Origin: Gelidibacter salicanalis
Lineage (GTDB): Bacteria > Bacteroidota > Bacteroidia > Flavobacteriales > Flavobacteriaceae
DNA: 64,000 nucleotides
Assembly: GCF_016469035.1 (NCBI RefSeq)
Contig: NZ_JAEHJZ010000003.1
Location: 139,882-203,881, forward strand
Direction of reading: 5' to 3'
The notes under the pieces are model-generated. The model worked only from the letters and a program-made list of their open reading frames with translations. It was not told the DNA's origin and made no database searches. Made by a program: the position numbers and the translations under genes. The number at the start of each line of letters is the position of its first letter. The stretch's first letter is position 1. Shown piece after piece: positions 44,655 to 52,569 of the stretch.

Positions 44655-46424
44655 ATGGAATACGTATTTAAAGCAAGCGCCATATTGTCCATATTTTACA
44701 TCTGTTACCGCTTGTTTTTACAGCGGGAAACCTTTTATGATGCCAACCGATGGTTTTTATTATTAGGATTAATGACTTCTGCCCTATTGCCATTGATGGT
44801 GATTCCTGTGTATATAGAGGTTCCAATGACGCCCAACACTGGCTTTGCGGCTGTGGCCACCACCACGCAACATCGTCCTGAAGTTTTTGATGTGACTTCA
44901 CTATTTATTTGGGGGTATGCCATTGGTGCAAGTTTTTTTTTAGGGAGATTTATTCTTCAGCTCTTTTCAATAACTACCCTTATCAAAAAACATAATAAGA
45001 AAAAAACAGCCCCTTATACCTTTATCGAAACTGCGCAAGTCAGCACTCCATTTTCGTTCTTTAACTGGATTGTTTATAATCCAACCCAATTTGATGCCCA
45101 AGAACTTGATCTCATTTTACAGCACGAAAAAGTACATGCAGAACAAAAGCACAGTGTGGATGTTCTCCTTATTGATTTAACAACCGCTCTGTTTTGGTGC
45201 AACCCCTTGATATGGCTGTACAGAAAATCACTTAAGCAAAATTTGGAATTTATTGCCGATCACCAAACCCAGAAACAATCGCGCTGTAAAGAACGCTATC
45301 AAAAATTACTGCTTAAAACCAGCGTGCCTGAAGAGAAATTAATCAGCATTAATCCTTTTTATAATTCAACAATCAAAAAACGAATCGTTATGTTACACAA
45401 ATCAAAATCAAACCTTATGAACACTTGGAAATACAGTATTATTGTGCCATTATTGGCCATCTTCGCCCTCACATTCAATACCGAAACAATTGCCCAGACC
45501 ACTTCTGAGAAAGACCCATCAACTACTACCAGTGATCAACAGAACATCTTAAAATTTGTCGTTACAAAAGACACTAAGGACAAACAGTTGGATTTTATAA
45601 AGGAAAAACTTGCCGAAAAAGAGGCGGTCATTTCTTTTGACGACCTGGAGAGAAACGCCAAAGATGAGATTACCGGTATCAAAATTAAGTATGACTATAA
45701 AGACAAAGTTGTAACGTATTCAAAGAAGCTATCGCATCCTATTCCGTCTATTGAGATTTCAATGAACCCCTCAAACCATAGTATTAACATAGGTGATCAG
45801 ACATCAGCATTAAGTCAAATTTTTGATGTTGAAACGGATGAAAAAGAACACACTAAACTGTCAAAGTCCAATTCTGACCCTAAAGAAGATTCTTTCCTTA
45901 TTATTGCCAATAAACTTAACAATAATACGGGAAGTAAAGACACGGTATTTATTCAAAACACAACCGATAAAGTCAACAACATCTACACCATTGACGATGA
46001 CGGTAAAGTAAAAGGAGTTAGAAAATCAGATCATAAAACTCAGGTATTCAACAATCAGAAAAACAAACCATTAATCATTGTTAATGGCAAGGAAATTACA
46101 GACCAGCAAATGAAGGCTATCGACCCCAACACTATTGCCTCTGTAAACGTGCTAAAGGATGACAAGGTCACAAAAAACTATGGCAAAAAAGGTGAATACG
46201 GCGTCATTATAATTAAACTTAAAAACACCACCGCAACTTCTGATCTAAAAAAAGAACCACTATACATTCTAGATGGTAAAGAAATTAGCAAAGAAAAAAT
46301 GGAGGCTGTCAGCCCAGATAGCATTGAATATATTGATATCTTAAAAGACAACGATGCTACAAAAAAATATGGTGCTAAGGGTGAAAATGGCGTCGTCATC
46401 ATCAGCACAAAAAAGACAGACTAA
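44655..46424 (+). CDS. BlaR1-like M56 membrane metallopeptidase with two TonB-plug-like repeats
   Basis: A 589-residue sensor peptidase. The N-terminus has three or four membrane helices and the zinc-peptidase motif HEKVH (157-161); LEFIADHQTQ follows, with the possible third ligand. A further helix lies near 254-272 (STEIAQ end). The C-terminal half is not a beta-lactamase-type sensor. It holds a charged linker, then two copies of a plug-like unit: PLIIVNGKEITDQQMKAIDP with KNYGKKGEYGVIII (about 478-528), and PLYILDGKEISKEKMEAVSP with KKYGAKGENGVVII (about 538-587). Confidence 0.85.
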   Translation: MEYVFKASAILSIFYICYRLFLQRETFYDANRWFLLLGLMTSALLPLMVIPVYIEVPMTPNTGFAAVATTTQHRPEVFDVTSLFIWGYAIGASFFLGRFILQLFSITTLIKKHNKKKTAPYTFIETAQVSTPFSFFNWIVYNPTQFDAQELDLILQHEKVHAEQKHSVDVLLIDLTTALFWCNPLIWLYRKSLKQNLEFIADHQTQKQSRCKERYQKLLLKTSVPEEKLISINPFYNSTIKKRIVMLHKSKSNLMNTWKYSIIVPLLAIFALTFNTETIAQTTSEKDPSTTTSDQQNILKFVVTKDTKDKQLDFIKEKLAEKEAVISFDDLERNAKDEITGIKIKYDYKDKVVTYSKKLSHPIPSIEISMNPSNHSINIGDQTSALSQIFDVETDEKEHTKLSKSNSDPKEDSFLIIANKLNNNTGSKDTVFIQNTTDKVNNIYTIDDDGKVKGVRKSDHKTQVFNNQKNKPLIIVNGKEITDQQMKAIDPNTIASVNVLKDDKVTKNYGKKGEYGVIIIKLKNTTATSDLKKEPLYILDGKEISKEKMEAVSPDSIEYIDILKDNDATKKYGAKGENGVVIISTKKTD

Positions 46425-46444
46425 GAGATTTTTAATCTGGTATT

Positions 46445-46506
46445 CTGAGCGGAGCGAAAGCATCAATTTAGTATAAATGATGTTTCTGACTCCGCTCAAT
46501 TTTTTA
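46445..46506 (+). terminator. Terminator after the BlaR1-like gene
   Basis: A long imperfect hairpin: TGAGCGGAG...CATCA against TGATG...CTCCGCTCA, followed by TTTTTT. The GAGCGGAG arms belong to a common flavobacterial intergenic repeat. Confidence 0.65.
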
Positions 46507-47109
46507 CTGAGAAATCGGATGTTATTTCAGTATCAATTGCGCTGCAGGGCATTAACTAAATCTACCCTCTTGTGGATCAATCGTTATCTGTTCTTTCACC
46601 AGATAAATCCGTCTTTAAAAGTTTATAAAAAAGACGAAATTGTCAATTTTCGCAACTTTACAAACAAAAACAGCCTAAGAATTTTAAAAGCCCTCAAAAT
46701 AAGCCCTTAGATTATTACACAATTAAAGCTATATAACCATTTATAATTTCAATTTATTATAATATTATAGAGACATCTATAAATTCTGAAACAATTATTA
46801 TTGTTTTAGTTATAAATTTAAAGTCAAATTCATTAATAACGTCCTAAGTATTTGGATTATAGTTTACAAATCATATATCTTGAAAGAACAATTGCAATTT
46901 AGCACTATATATGAACCTTTTAAACACTACGCTCATGATCACAATTGTCAAAATTATAATCGATATTATTTTCTCGATTAGCTAAATCAAAACACTAAGT
47001 AAAACTCAGTTCTAGAATGAGTTTTAGCTTAGTATTAGCATTCGTCTATAATTGTCAATTTTAGAGCGTTAAATTTTTATCTTTGTTGTTCACGCAATTA
47101 AGGATCTTC
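46507..47109. other. AT-rich non-coding gap
   Basis: About 600 bp without a supported gene. It has a short stem, AAAACTCA/TGAGTTTT, at 47001-47025 and the promoter of the next gene near its right end. A 77-codon frame at 46477-46710 has no coding character and begins inside the terminator hairpin, so it is rejected. Otherwise I see nothing. Confidence 0.6.
47052..47085 (+). promoter_or_regulatory. Promoter of the 50-residue protein gene
   Basis: TTG (47052-47054), a 23-base spacer, then TATCTTTG (47078-47085), 24 bp before the ATG at 47110. It fits the Bacteroidetes consensus at the long end of the spacer range. Confidence 0.55.
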
Positions 47110-47262
47110 ATGAAAACAAACTTCTTCAAATTTTTGGCAAAGATCAATAAGGCAGTACTACCAAGTTATTCAAAGAAAGGCCTAGATCTCTCTAAAGCCT
47201 CCAAATTAGAAATGGCCATTATTGGATGGCGGGTATTTGTTACCAAACAAGCTCTCGAATGA
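47110..47262 (+). CDS. 50-residue conserved flavobacterial protein (often called SsrA-binding protein)
   Basis: A small basic protein, MKTNFFKFLAKINKAVLPSY at the start and IIGWRVFVTKQALE at the end. Short proteins of this pattern (LPSYSKKGLDLSKASK, then AIIGWR) are common in flavobacteria; from memory they are often labelled SsrA-binding protein, although they lack the SmpB fold. True function is unknown. Its TGA stop overlaps the first bases of the 175-bp repeat (copy 3). A consensus promoter lies upstream. Confidence 0.75.
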   Translation: MKTNFFKFLAKINKAVLPSYSKKGLDLSKASKLEMAIIGWRVFVTKQALE

Positions 47263-47432
47263 ACAACCTCGACCCAAGGGTACGAGGTATCAAGTAGAAG
47301 TTCCTTTTTTATTTCGACGCAGAGCGTCGGGGAATAAAACCCAAGGATCCCGCTAAAAAGCGGGATTAGTTCAACTAACAATTTTTAATTCATTGCTTCG
47401 CAACTTTTAAAAATTGAGTTTCACTAATTTAA
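47258..47432 (+). repeat. 175-bp structured repeat (copy 3)
   Basis: Identical to copy 4. It begins within the stop of the 50-residue gene (AATGAAC contains the TGA). Stems: ACCTCG/CGAGGT (9-31), CGACGC/GCGTCG (58-72), ATCCCGC/GCGGGAT (90-109), and a nested 3' stem ATTAGT/ACTAAT with CAATTTTTAA/TTAAAAATTG and TTGC/GCAA inside. It ends 62 bp before the DEAD-box start. Confidence 0.95.
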
Positions 47433-47451
47433 ACCTAAACCCATCTACAAA

Positions 47452-47478
47452 TTGCCACTATATTTTCTGCTATCTTTG
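47452..47478 (+). promoter_or_regulatory. Promoter of the DEAD-box helicase gene
   Basis: TTG (47452-47454), a 16-base spacer, then TATCTTTG (47471-47478), 17 bp before the start codon. It lies just after repeat copy 3 and independently of it. Confidence 0.65.
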
Positions 47479-47494
47479 CAAAAAATTATTAACA

Positions 47495-48736
47495 ATGTCA
47501 TTTAAGGACTTACAGCTCAACAAACCTATTTTAAAAGCAGTGGCCGAATCTGGTTACGACACCCCTACCTTAGTACAAGAACAAACCATCCCGTTAGTTT
47601 TGGCAGGGAAAGATGTTATTGCTTCAGCACAAACCGGTACCGGAAAAACGGCTGCATTTGCACTACCCATTTTGCAACTTCTTTTTGATAAGCAAGAGGG
47701 ATCAAAAAAAGGCAAAAAAATAAGAGCCCTGATTATCAGTCCCACCCGAGAACTTGCCATTCAAATTGCCCAGAATTTTAAAACCTACAGTGCGCATACC
47801 AATTTGCAAACCATGGTTGTTTTTGGAGGTGCATCTATTGAACCTCAAATTGATCTTCTTAAAAAAGGTGTCGATATTGTAATTGCCACCCCAGGACGTC
47901 TACTGGATTTGCATAAACAAGATCTCATTAATTTAGATTATATCGAAACCTTGGTATTGGATGAAGCTGATTTGATGCTTGATATGGGTTTTATTGATGA
48001 AGTGACAAAAATTGTACGCTTGTGTCCTGAAGGCAAACAGACCTTATTATTTTCGGCAACCATGCCTTTTAAAGTGGAACAATTGGCGACTTCCATATTA
48101 AAATCTGCAGAGCGTGTTGAAGTAACTCCTACCTCATCTGCCGCCAAAAACGTGAGCCAAGTATTGTATTATGTTCCAAAACAAAATAAGATTGAGCTGT
48201 GTCTACATCTTTTAAGAAATACCATTAAAGGCAATATCTTAATTTTTAGGCGGACGAAGTTTGGCGTAGACAAATTAGAACAAACCTTACTCAAAAATGG
48301 CTATAAAGTAGAAAGCTTTCATGGCGATAAAACCCAAAGCGACCGACAGGCGGCTTTAGGCAAATTCAAACACGGCGAAGCTAATATTTTAATTGCTACA
48401 GATGTTGCGGCAAGAGGTATTGATATTGAGGAGTTGGATGCCGTGGTTAATTTTGATATGCCCAACGTCCCTGAAACCTATGTGCACCGTATTGGTAGAA
48501 CCGGACGTGCGGAACATTTTGGCAACTCCTTCTCTTTTTGTTCTGCCGATGAAAAACCATATGTAAAAAGTATACAGCAACTGATCAACACACAAATTCC
48601 TGTAGAAGATGATCACCCTTACCCATTGGATCCACATGCGAAACCTATAATTCACACCTCTAAAAAAACGGGCAGTAAACACAAAAAAGGACGTAAAGGG
48701 CAAGGTTCTAAAAGCAATAAAAAGCGTTGGTACTAA
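47495..48736 (+). CDS. DEAD-box RNA helicase
   Basis: A 413-residue ATP-dependent RNA helicase. The motifs are complete: Q-motif near residue 22, AQTGTGKT (motif I), PTRELAIQ (Ia), TPGR (Ib), VLDEADLML (II), SATMP (III), LIFRRTKFGVD (IV), TDVAARGIDIEEL (V) and VHRIGRTGR (VI). The C-terminus is short and basic (KKTGSKHKKGRKGQ), as in RhlE-type enzymes that act on rRNA or mRNA. The start at 47495 is chosen because the promoter -7 element overlaps the longer frame. The gene lies between two direct copies of the 175-bp repeat. Confidence 0.95.
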   Translation: MSFKDLQLNKPILKAVAESGYDTPTLVQEQTIPLVLAGKDVIASAQTGTGKTAAFALPILQLLFDKQEGSKKGKKIRALIISPTRELAIQIAQNFKTYSAHTNLQTMVVFGGASIEPQIDLLKKGVDIVIATPGRLLDLHKQDLINLDYIETLVLDEADLMLDMGFIDEVTKIVRLCPEGKQTLLFSATMPFKVEQLATSILKSAERVEVTPTSSAAKNVSQVLYYVPKQNKIELCLHLLRNTIKGNILIFRRTKFGVDKLEQTLLKNGYKVESFHGDKTQSDRQAALGKFKHGEANILIATDVAARGIDIEELDAVVNFDMPNVPETYVHRIGRTGRAEHFGNSFSFCSADEKPYVKSIQQLINTQIPVEDDHPYPLDPHAKPIIHTSKKTGSKHKKGRKGQGSKSNKKRWY

Positions 48737-48764
48737 AACGCTTGCTGTTTGGGGTTATACGTAG

Positions 48765-48939
48765 AATGAACAACCTCGACCCAAGGGTACGAGGTATCAA
48801 GTAGAAGTTCCTTTTTTATTTCGACGCAGAGCGTCGGGGAATAAAACCCAAGGATCCCGCTAAAAAGCGGGATTAGTTCAACTAACAATTTTTAATTCAT
48901 TGCTTCGCAACTTTTAAAAATTGAGTTTCACTAATTTAA
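48765..48939 (+). repeat. 175-bp structured repeat (copy 4)
   Basis: Identical to copy 3 over all 175 bases, same orientation, 1507 bp apart. It ends 12 bp before the start codon of the SMR exporter gene. Confidence 0.95.
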
Positions 48940-48951
48940 GAATAAGGGGTT

Positions 48952-49278
48952 ATGAATTGGATTCTATTAATCATTGGGGGTTTGTTTGAAGTTGGGTTTG
49001 CAGCATGCTTGGGTAAAGCAAAATATGCAACGGGTACTGTAGCAACGTGGTGGTATATTGGTTTTATCGTATGTCTGACCATTAGCATGCTCCTCTTAAT
49101 TAAGGCTACCGAGACTTTGCCAATTGGGACGGCGTACGCGGTATGGACAGGAATTGGTGCCGTTGGAACTGTATTGGTGGGTATATTTATCTTTAAAGAA
49201 TCGGCTGACTTTTGGAGGGTTTTTTTCCTGGCAACCCTTATTCTTTCAATTGTAGGCTTAAAATTTGTTTCTAATTAA
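48952..49278 (+). CDS. SMR family exporter, SugE/Gdx-like
   Basis: A 108-residue protein with four membrane helices. The essential membrane Glu is at residue 13 in GGLFEVGFAACLG. LPIGTAYAVWTGIGAVGTVLVG is the segment typical of the SugE/Gdx (guanidinium exporter) branch rather than the EmrE branch. It most likely exports guanidinium or small cations. The ATG comes 12 bp after the 175-bp repeat. Its stop overlaps the end of the convergent sigma-partner gene. Confidence 0.9.
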   Translation: MNWILLIIGGLFEVGFAACLGKAKYATGTVATWWYIGFIVCLTISMLLLIKATETLPIGTAYAVWTGIGAVGTVLVGIFIFKESADFWRVFFLATLILSIVGLKFVSN

Positions 49279-49688
49279 GAGAAATTCCTTTGTCTTTTAT
49301 CAATAAAGTATTTTAATATAGGAATTTGTGCGCAGAGCATCAATCCAAAAACAAGCATTGCATAAGACGTTACCTGTTCCAACTTCAGTTTAGAAAATAA
49401 ATTGGTGATGTCAGTGGTTGCAATCACATTAAAATCGATAGTTTCAAACCATTTGCTGGTATCAGTTCCCGTAATCATATAAATATAAATTACAAAAGCA
49501 ATCACACCGCTAAAAACAATTAGCCAACCTGTTTTGGAAATTAACGGTTGATATACTGTCGCGGTACTTTTAGTGTTGACATGTGCCATGACCCTCTTCG
49601 TAAAATCGCTTGACGGAGATTCAATGTGTGACGATTTCATCACCTTTTCTACAACACTCTCCAATAATCTATCTGCGTTGTCCTTCAT
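49275..49688 (-). CDS. Membrane protein, putative anti-sigma partner of the ECF sigma factor
   Basis: A 137-residue protein with a cytoplasmic N-terminus of about 50 residues and two membrane helices (about 53-72 and 107-126). It overlaps the ECF sigma gene by 20 bp, the usual arrangement for an anti-sigma factor. No zinc-type HxxxCxxC motif is visible, so it would be a non-classical anti-sigma. I assign this role by position only. Convergent with the SMR gene. Confidence 0.65.
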   Translation of the reverse strand: MKDNADRLLESVVEKVMKSSHIESPSSDFTKRVMAHVNTKSTATVYQPLISKTGWLIVFSGVIAFVIYIYMITGTDTSKWFETIDFNVIATTDITNLFSKLKLEQVTSYAMLVFGLMLCAQIPILKYFIDKRQRNFS

Positions 49689-50259
49689 AATAAGCTATAA
49701 TTTCTGGTTCCAATCGTTCTTTAAAAATAGTCATTAATTTTTTTCGACTTCTAAATAGTTTCACTTTAATAGTGTTTGCTTCCAAATTAACCACAGTTGC
49801 TATTTCAGTTAAAGATAAGTCCTCAAAGTAATATAAGGTAAGGAGAAAGCCGTCCATCTCTGGCAACAGGGCAATGCAATCTTTAATCGATTTTTGGTAT
49901 TCCGTCTCGGTCAAAGTATTTAAAGCATTATCAATAGTCATGACCTGATGCTCGGTAAATTCATCAATCGCTACATCGTTCTGATGTTTTTTATTCTTTT
50001 TGATTCTATCAAGACAGGTGTTGTACGCTACCCTATAAATATAAGTTGAAAACTTTGACTCCCCTTTAAAACTATGTAGCGACTTAAAAACCTTTATAAA
50101 AGTATCTTGGGAAGCTTCTTCAGCTTCCTCCCTATTTTTAAGCATTCTTAGCGTTAATGTAAACACCAGATTTTTATACCTATCTACCACAATGGCAAAT
50201 GCATTGGCATCACCATTCAAAATTTGGTCAATATATATGTGATCGTCCTTGGTGGTCAT
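49669..50259 (-). CDS. ECF RNA polymerase sigma factor
   Basis: A 196-residue group 4 sigma factor. Region 2 is near 25-95 (VDRYKNLVFTLTLRMLKN, EEASQDTFIKVFKSLHSF, YIYRVAYNTCLDRIKK). Region 4 is near 130-185 (ALLPEMDGFLLTLYYFEDLS, LEANTIKVKLFRSRKKLM). Its upstream region holds an ECF-type promoter, GTAACC-16 bp-CGTC. The same pattern lies before the divergent DUF6249 gene, so it probably controls both. The downstream partner gene overlaps it by 20 bp. Confidence 0.93.
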   Translation of the reverse strand: MTTKDDHIYIDQILNGDANAFAIVVDRYKNLVFTLTLRMLKNREEAEEASQDTFIKVFKSLHSFKGESKFSTYIYRVAYNTCLDRIKKNKKHQNDVAIDEFTEHQVMTIDNALNTLTETEYQKSIKDCIALLPEMDGFLLTLYYFEDLSLTEIATVVNLEANTIKVKLFRSRKKLMTIFKERLEPEIIAYYEGQRR

Positions 50260-50269
50260 TTTAAGGTAA

Positions 50270-50295
50270 GACGATTAAAGTTGAGATTAGGTTAC
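50270..50295 (-). promoter_or_regulatory. ECF-type promoter of the ECF sigma gene
   Basis: On the minus strand, GTAACC (50290-50295), 16 bases, then CGTC (50270-50273), 10 bp before the ATG at 50259. It matches the promoter at 50563-50588 in both boxes and spacing. Confidence 0.7.
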
Positions 50296-50562
50296 AAGGA
50301 AGTTAAAAATAAATAAACCACTTTGGATTTCCAATCCATAGTTTTAAACAAAAGAATGAAATTCTTTTCTGAAAATAGTTTGTCATTCCGAATGAGGCAC
50401 GAAGAGGAATCATATTATTATAAAATTTCTCGTTACTCGTTCCTCGCTCTGTCGAAATGACAACATACTCTTAAAAGTTTATATAAACTAAAGTAACTGC
50501 AATGAATCCCGATATCGGGAGCAAGGTTTTAACCTTTAACTTGAAAATAAAATGAATTTTAT
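50296..50562. other. Non-coding region with common flavobacterial repeat
   Basis: Between the two ECF promoters there is a repeat with TCATTCCGAATGAGGCACGA and, 50 bp on, CTCGCTCTGTCGAAATGACA (about 50383-50462), and a short palindrome TCCCGATATCGGGA at about 50509-50522. No gene is seen. Confidence 0.6.
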
Positions 50563-50588
50563 GTAACCTAAATCCAAAACCGGTCGTC
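50563..50588 (+). promoter_or_regulatory. ECF-type promoter of the DUF6249 gene
   Basis: GTAACC (50563-50568), a 16-base spacer, then CGTC (50585-50588), about 46 bp before the ATG at 50635. Identical in both boxes and spacing to the promoter of the sigma gene. Confidence 0.7.
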
Positions 50589-50634
50589 ATAAGTAATGAA
50601 CAAACTAAAATTAATCAATTAAAATCGAACAGCT

Positions 50635-50976
50635 ATGGAACCAGTTATAATCATGACATTAATTACCGCTGCTATTTTTGGTATTTTCTATCTTTTTTTT
50701 TCAACACGTAACAAAGAACGTTTGGCTCTGATTGAAAAAGGCGCTGATGCCAGTATTTTTATGAGAGGCAAGCAAGCAACAGCTCCTATTTGGAAAGTCC
50801 TCATTCTTAATTTGGCATTGCTTCTTATGGGTATTGGATTGGGAATTTTTATAGCCTTGATCCTTGAAAATTACACCACACTTAATGGTGCCATTTACCC
50901 AGCTACCATTTTTCTTATGGCAGGACTTGGATTATTAATAGGTTTCAATATGACAAAAAACCTCGAAAAGGAATAA
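50635..50976 (+). CDS. DUF6249-like membrane protein
   Basis: A 113-residue protein with three membrane helices (about 4-22, 54-76 and 87-106) and a short cytoplasmic RNKERLALIEKGADASIF after the first helix, the pattern of DUF6249 proteins. Its promoter carries the same ECF-type boxes as the neighbouring sigma gene, so it is probably a member of that regulon. Function unknown. Confidence 0.85.
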   Translation: MEPVIIMTLITAAIFGIFYLFFSTRNKERLALIEKGADASIFMRGKQATAPIWKVLILNLALLLMGIGLGIFIALILENYTTLNGAIYPATIFLMAGLGLLIGFNMTKNLEKE

Positions 50977-51155
50977 TTCCGGGTAATTTAAAATTTTCTT
51001 CATCTAACGGTTAACATTTTGTTGTCCGTTTTTTTTATTAATAAATGTATCTTTAAAGTCTTAAGTGCTAATTTATAATTCAGCATAAAAAATTATATTT
51101 CATTTTTGCCACCTGCTAACCTGAACCATTAGAAAAATTAGATACAACGGGATCG

Positions 51156-52154
51156 ATGACCATACTTCAAACAGCTTTTAAATCTACGTTCATTTTACTG
51201 AGCTTATTGTGCGCTACATTCAGTTTTTCACAAACAAAAATTACAGACGCACAATCTCAATACCCAGTGTCTTACGCCACGGTTTCCTTCAACAATGGCA
51301 ACGGATTGTTTGCCAATGATGAAGGCGAATTTATTTTCACCAAAAAATTGTATCCAGATATTGACACCCTTTATATTTCGGCGCTAGGTTATCAAGATCT
51401 AAAAATAGCTACCATGAATTTACCTACTGCCATACAGATGCAAACGGAAACGAATGCGCTGGATGAAGTCTTGATTACGGCAAAAACGGATCGTAAATTT
51501 AAAGTGGAAGACATCAAACCTTATTTAGATGACGACTACTACCATTGCTGGTTGCCCACCGTAGAATCTGAAATTGCAGTGTATTTCAACAATCCTGATG
51601 AGGCTCAAAAGAAAATTACTAAAGTGTACTTTCCCATCACCCTAGAGTCTAAAGATTGGGAGAGACGCAAACGATCCAATGCCGATAAAAAACCATTTTC
51701 CACCTTATTTAAGGTGAAATTTTACACTAATCAAAACGGCTATCCAGGACAGGAAATCATTTATAAAACCCTTGTGGTCAGAGCGACAGAAAAAGATGGT
51801 GATGCCGTAATTTTTGATGTGTCTGATGAAGCTATTTTCATTCCACAAACAGGCATATTTGTATCCCTCCAAGTTTTGGGTTACACAGATGCCAATGGTA
51901 AATTATTATCTAATAAGAAATACAAAGAAATCAAATCTAGAGGTGGCAGTGTGGTTAAAATACCCACAAATTTTAGACCCTTACTTCCCTTCACAGATAA
52001 AATTTCACAAAACAGAACTTACATCAAACGTGTGTTCGTCAATGGAAATAAATGGACCCGATTTGAAGCTGGCAGCGATTTTCAATCTACATTACTCCAA
52101 TCAGGACTCAATAATTACGGGATGGGATTAACCTATAACGTTTATAAAGATTAA
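51156..52154 (+). CDS. Exported protein with carboxypeptidase-like regulatory domain
   Basis: A 332-residue protein with a signal peptide (about 1-26, ATFSFSQ) and a CarboxypepD_reg-like domain (about 28-110, with YATVSFNNGNGLFANDEGEF and YISALGYQDLKI). A domain without a recognised family follows (about 115-332, with KVYFPITLE and FEAGSDFQST). There is no TonB-dependent barrel, so it is a periplasmic or surface protein rather than a transporter. It is followed 5 bp later by a small DoxX-like gene, probably in one transcript. Confidence 0.75.
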   Translation: MTILQTAFKSTFILLSLLCATFSFSQTKITDAQSQYPVSYATVSFNNGNGLFANDEGEFIFTKKLYPDIDTLYISALGYQDLKIATMNLPTAIQMQTETNALDEVLITAKTDRKFKVEDIKPYLDDDYYHCWLPTVESEIAVYFNNPDEAQKKITKVYFPITLESKDWERRKRSNADKKPFSTLFKVKFYTNQNGYPGQEIIYKTLVVRATEKDGDAVIFDVSDEAIFIPQTGIFVSLQVLGYTDANGKLLSNKKYKEIKSRGGSVVKIPTNFRPLLPFTDKISQNRTYIKRVFVNGNKWTRFEAGSDFQSTLLQSGLNNYGMGLTYNVYKD

Positions 52155-52159
52155 ATTTT

Positions 52160-52519
52160 ATGATGTACCCTTGGCACCTTTATCTCATGGCAGCACTATA
52201 TGTTTTAGCGGGGATGATGCATTTTATCAAGCCTAAAATGTATTTACGGATCATGCCAAGATATCTGCCCAAACCTAAACTTTTGGTCACGTTAAGCGGT
52301 ATTGCCGAAATTATGTTAGGGGTGGGATTGTGTTTTCCTTCCACAAAAAACGGTGCCATATCAGGTATTATTGCTATGCTTATGGTATTTTTATTAGTCC
52401 ATTTTTACATGTTGTCCAATAAAAAAGCAGCAGCAGGAATTCCGCAATGGGCATTACTCCTGCGCCTCCCTTTGCAATTTGCTCTCATGTATTGGGCCTA
52501 CTTGTATTTACCGCTTTAA
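52160..52519 (+). CDS. DoxX-like membrane protein
   Basis: A 119-residue protein with four hydrophobic segments and the DoxX-family style start AALYVLAGMMHFIKPKMYLRIMP, then SGIAEIMLGVGLCFP. The family contains quinol or redox-related and uncharacterised members; no reaction can be assigned here. It starts 5 bp after the stop of the preceding gene. Confidence 0.75.
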   Translation: MMYPWHLYLMAALYVLAGMMHFIKPKMYLRIMPRYLPKPKLLVTLSGIAEIMLGVGLCFPSTKNGAISGIIAMLMVFLLVHFYMLSNKKAAAGIPQWALLLRLPLQFALMYWAYLYLPL

Positions 52520-52569
52520 TTTCTTCCATTAATATAGTATCTTCGAAATCTTAATTGTAAAAAATTAGT

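Noticed and set aside
46477-46710. 77-codon plus-strand reading frame after the BlaR1-like gene
   Set aside because: It begins inside a terminator hairpin, has no recognisable motif or signal, and lies in AT-rich non-coding DNA.
48765-48951. Guanidine riboswitch before the SugE/Gdx-like exporter
   Set aside because: The upstream DNA is the 175-bp repeat, shared with unrelated genes; no ACGR-loop hairpin pair or other known guanidine motif is seen.
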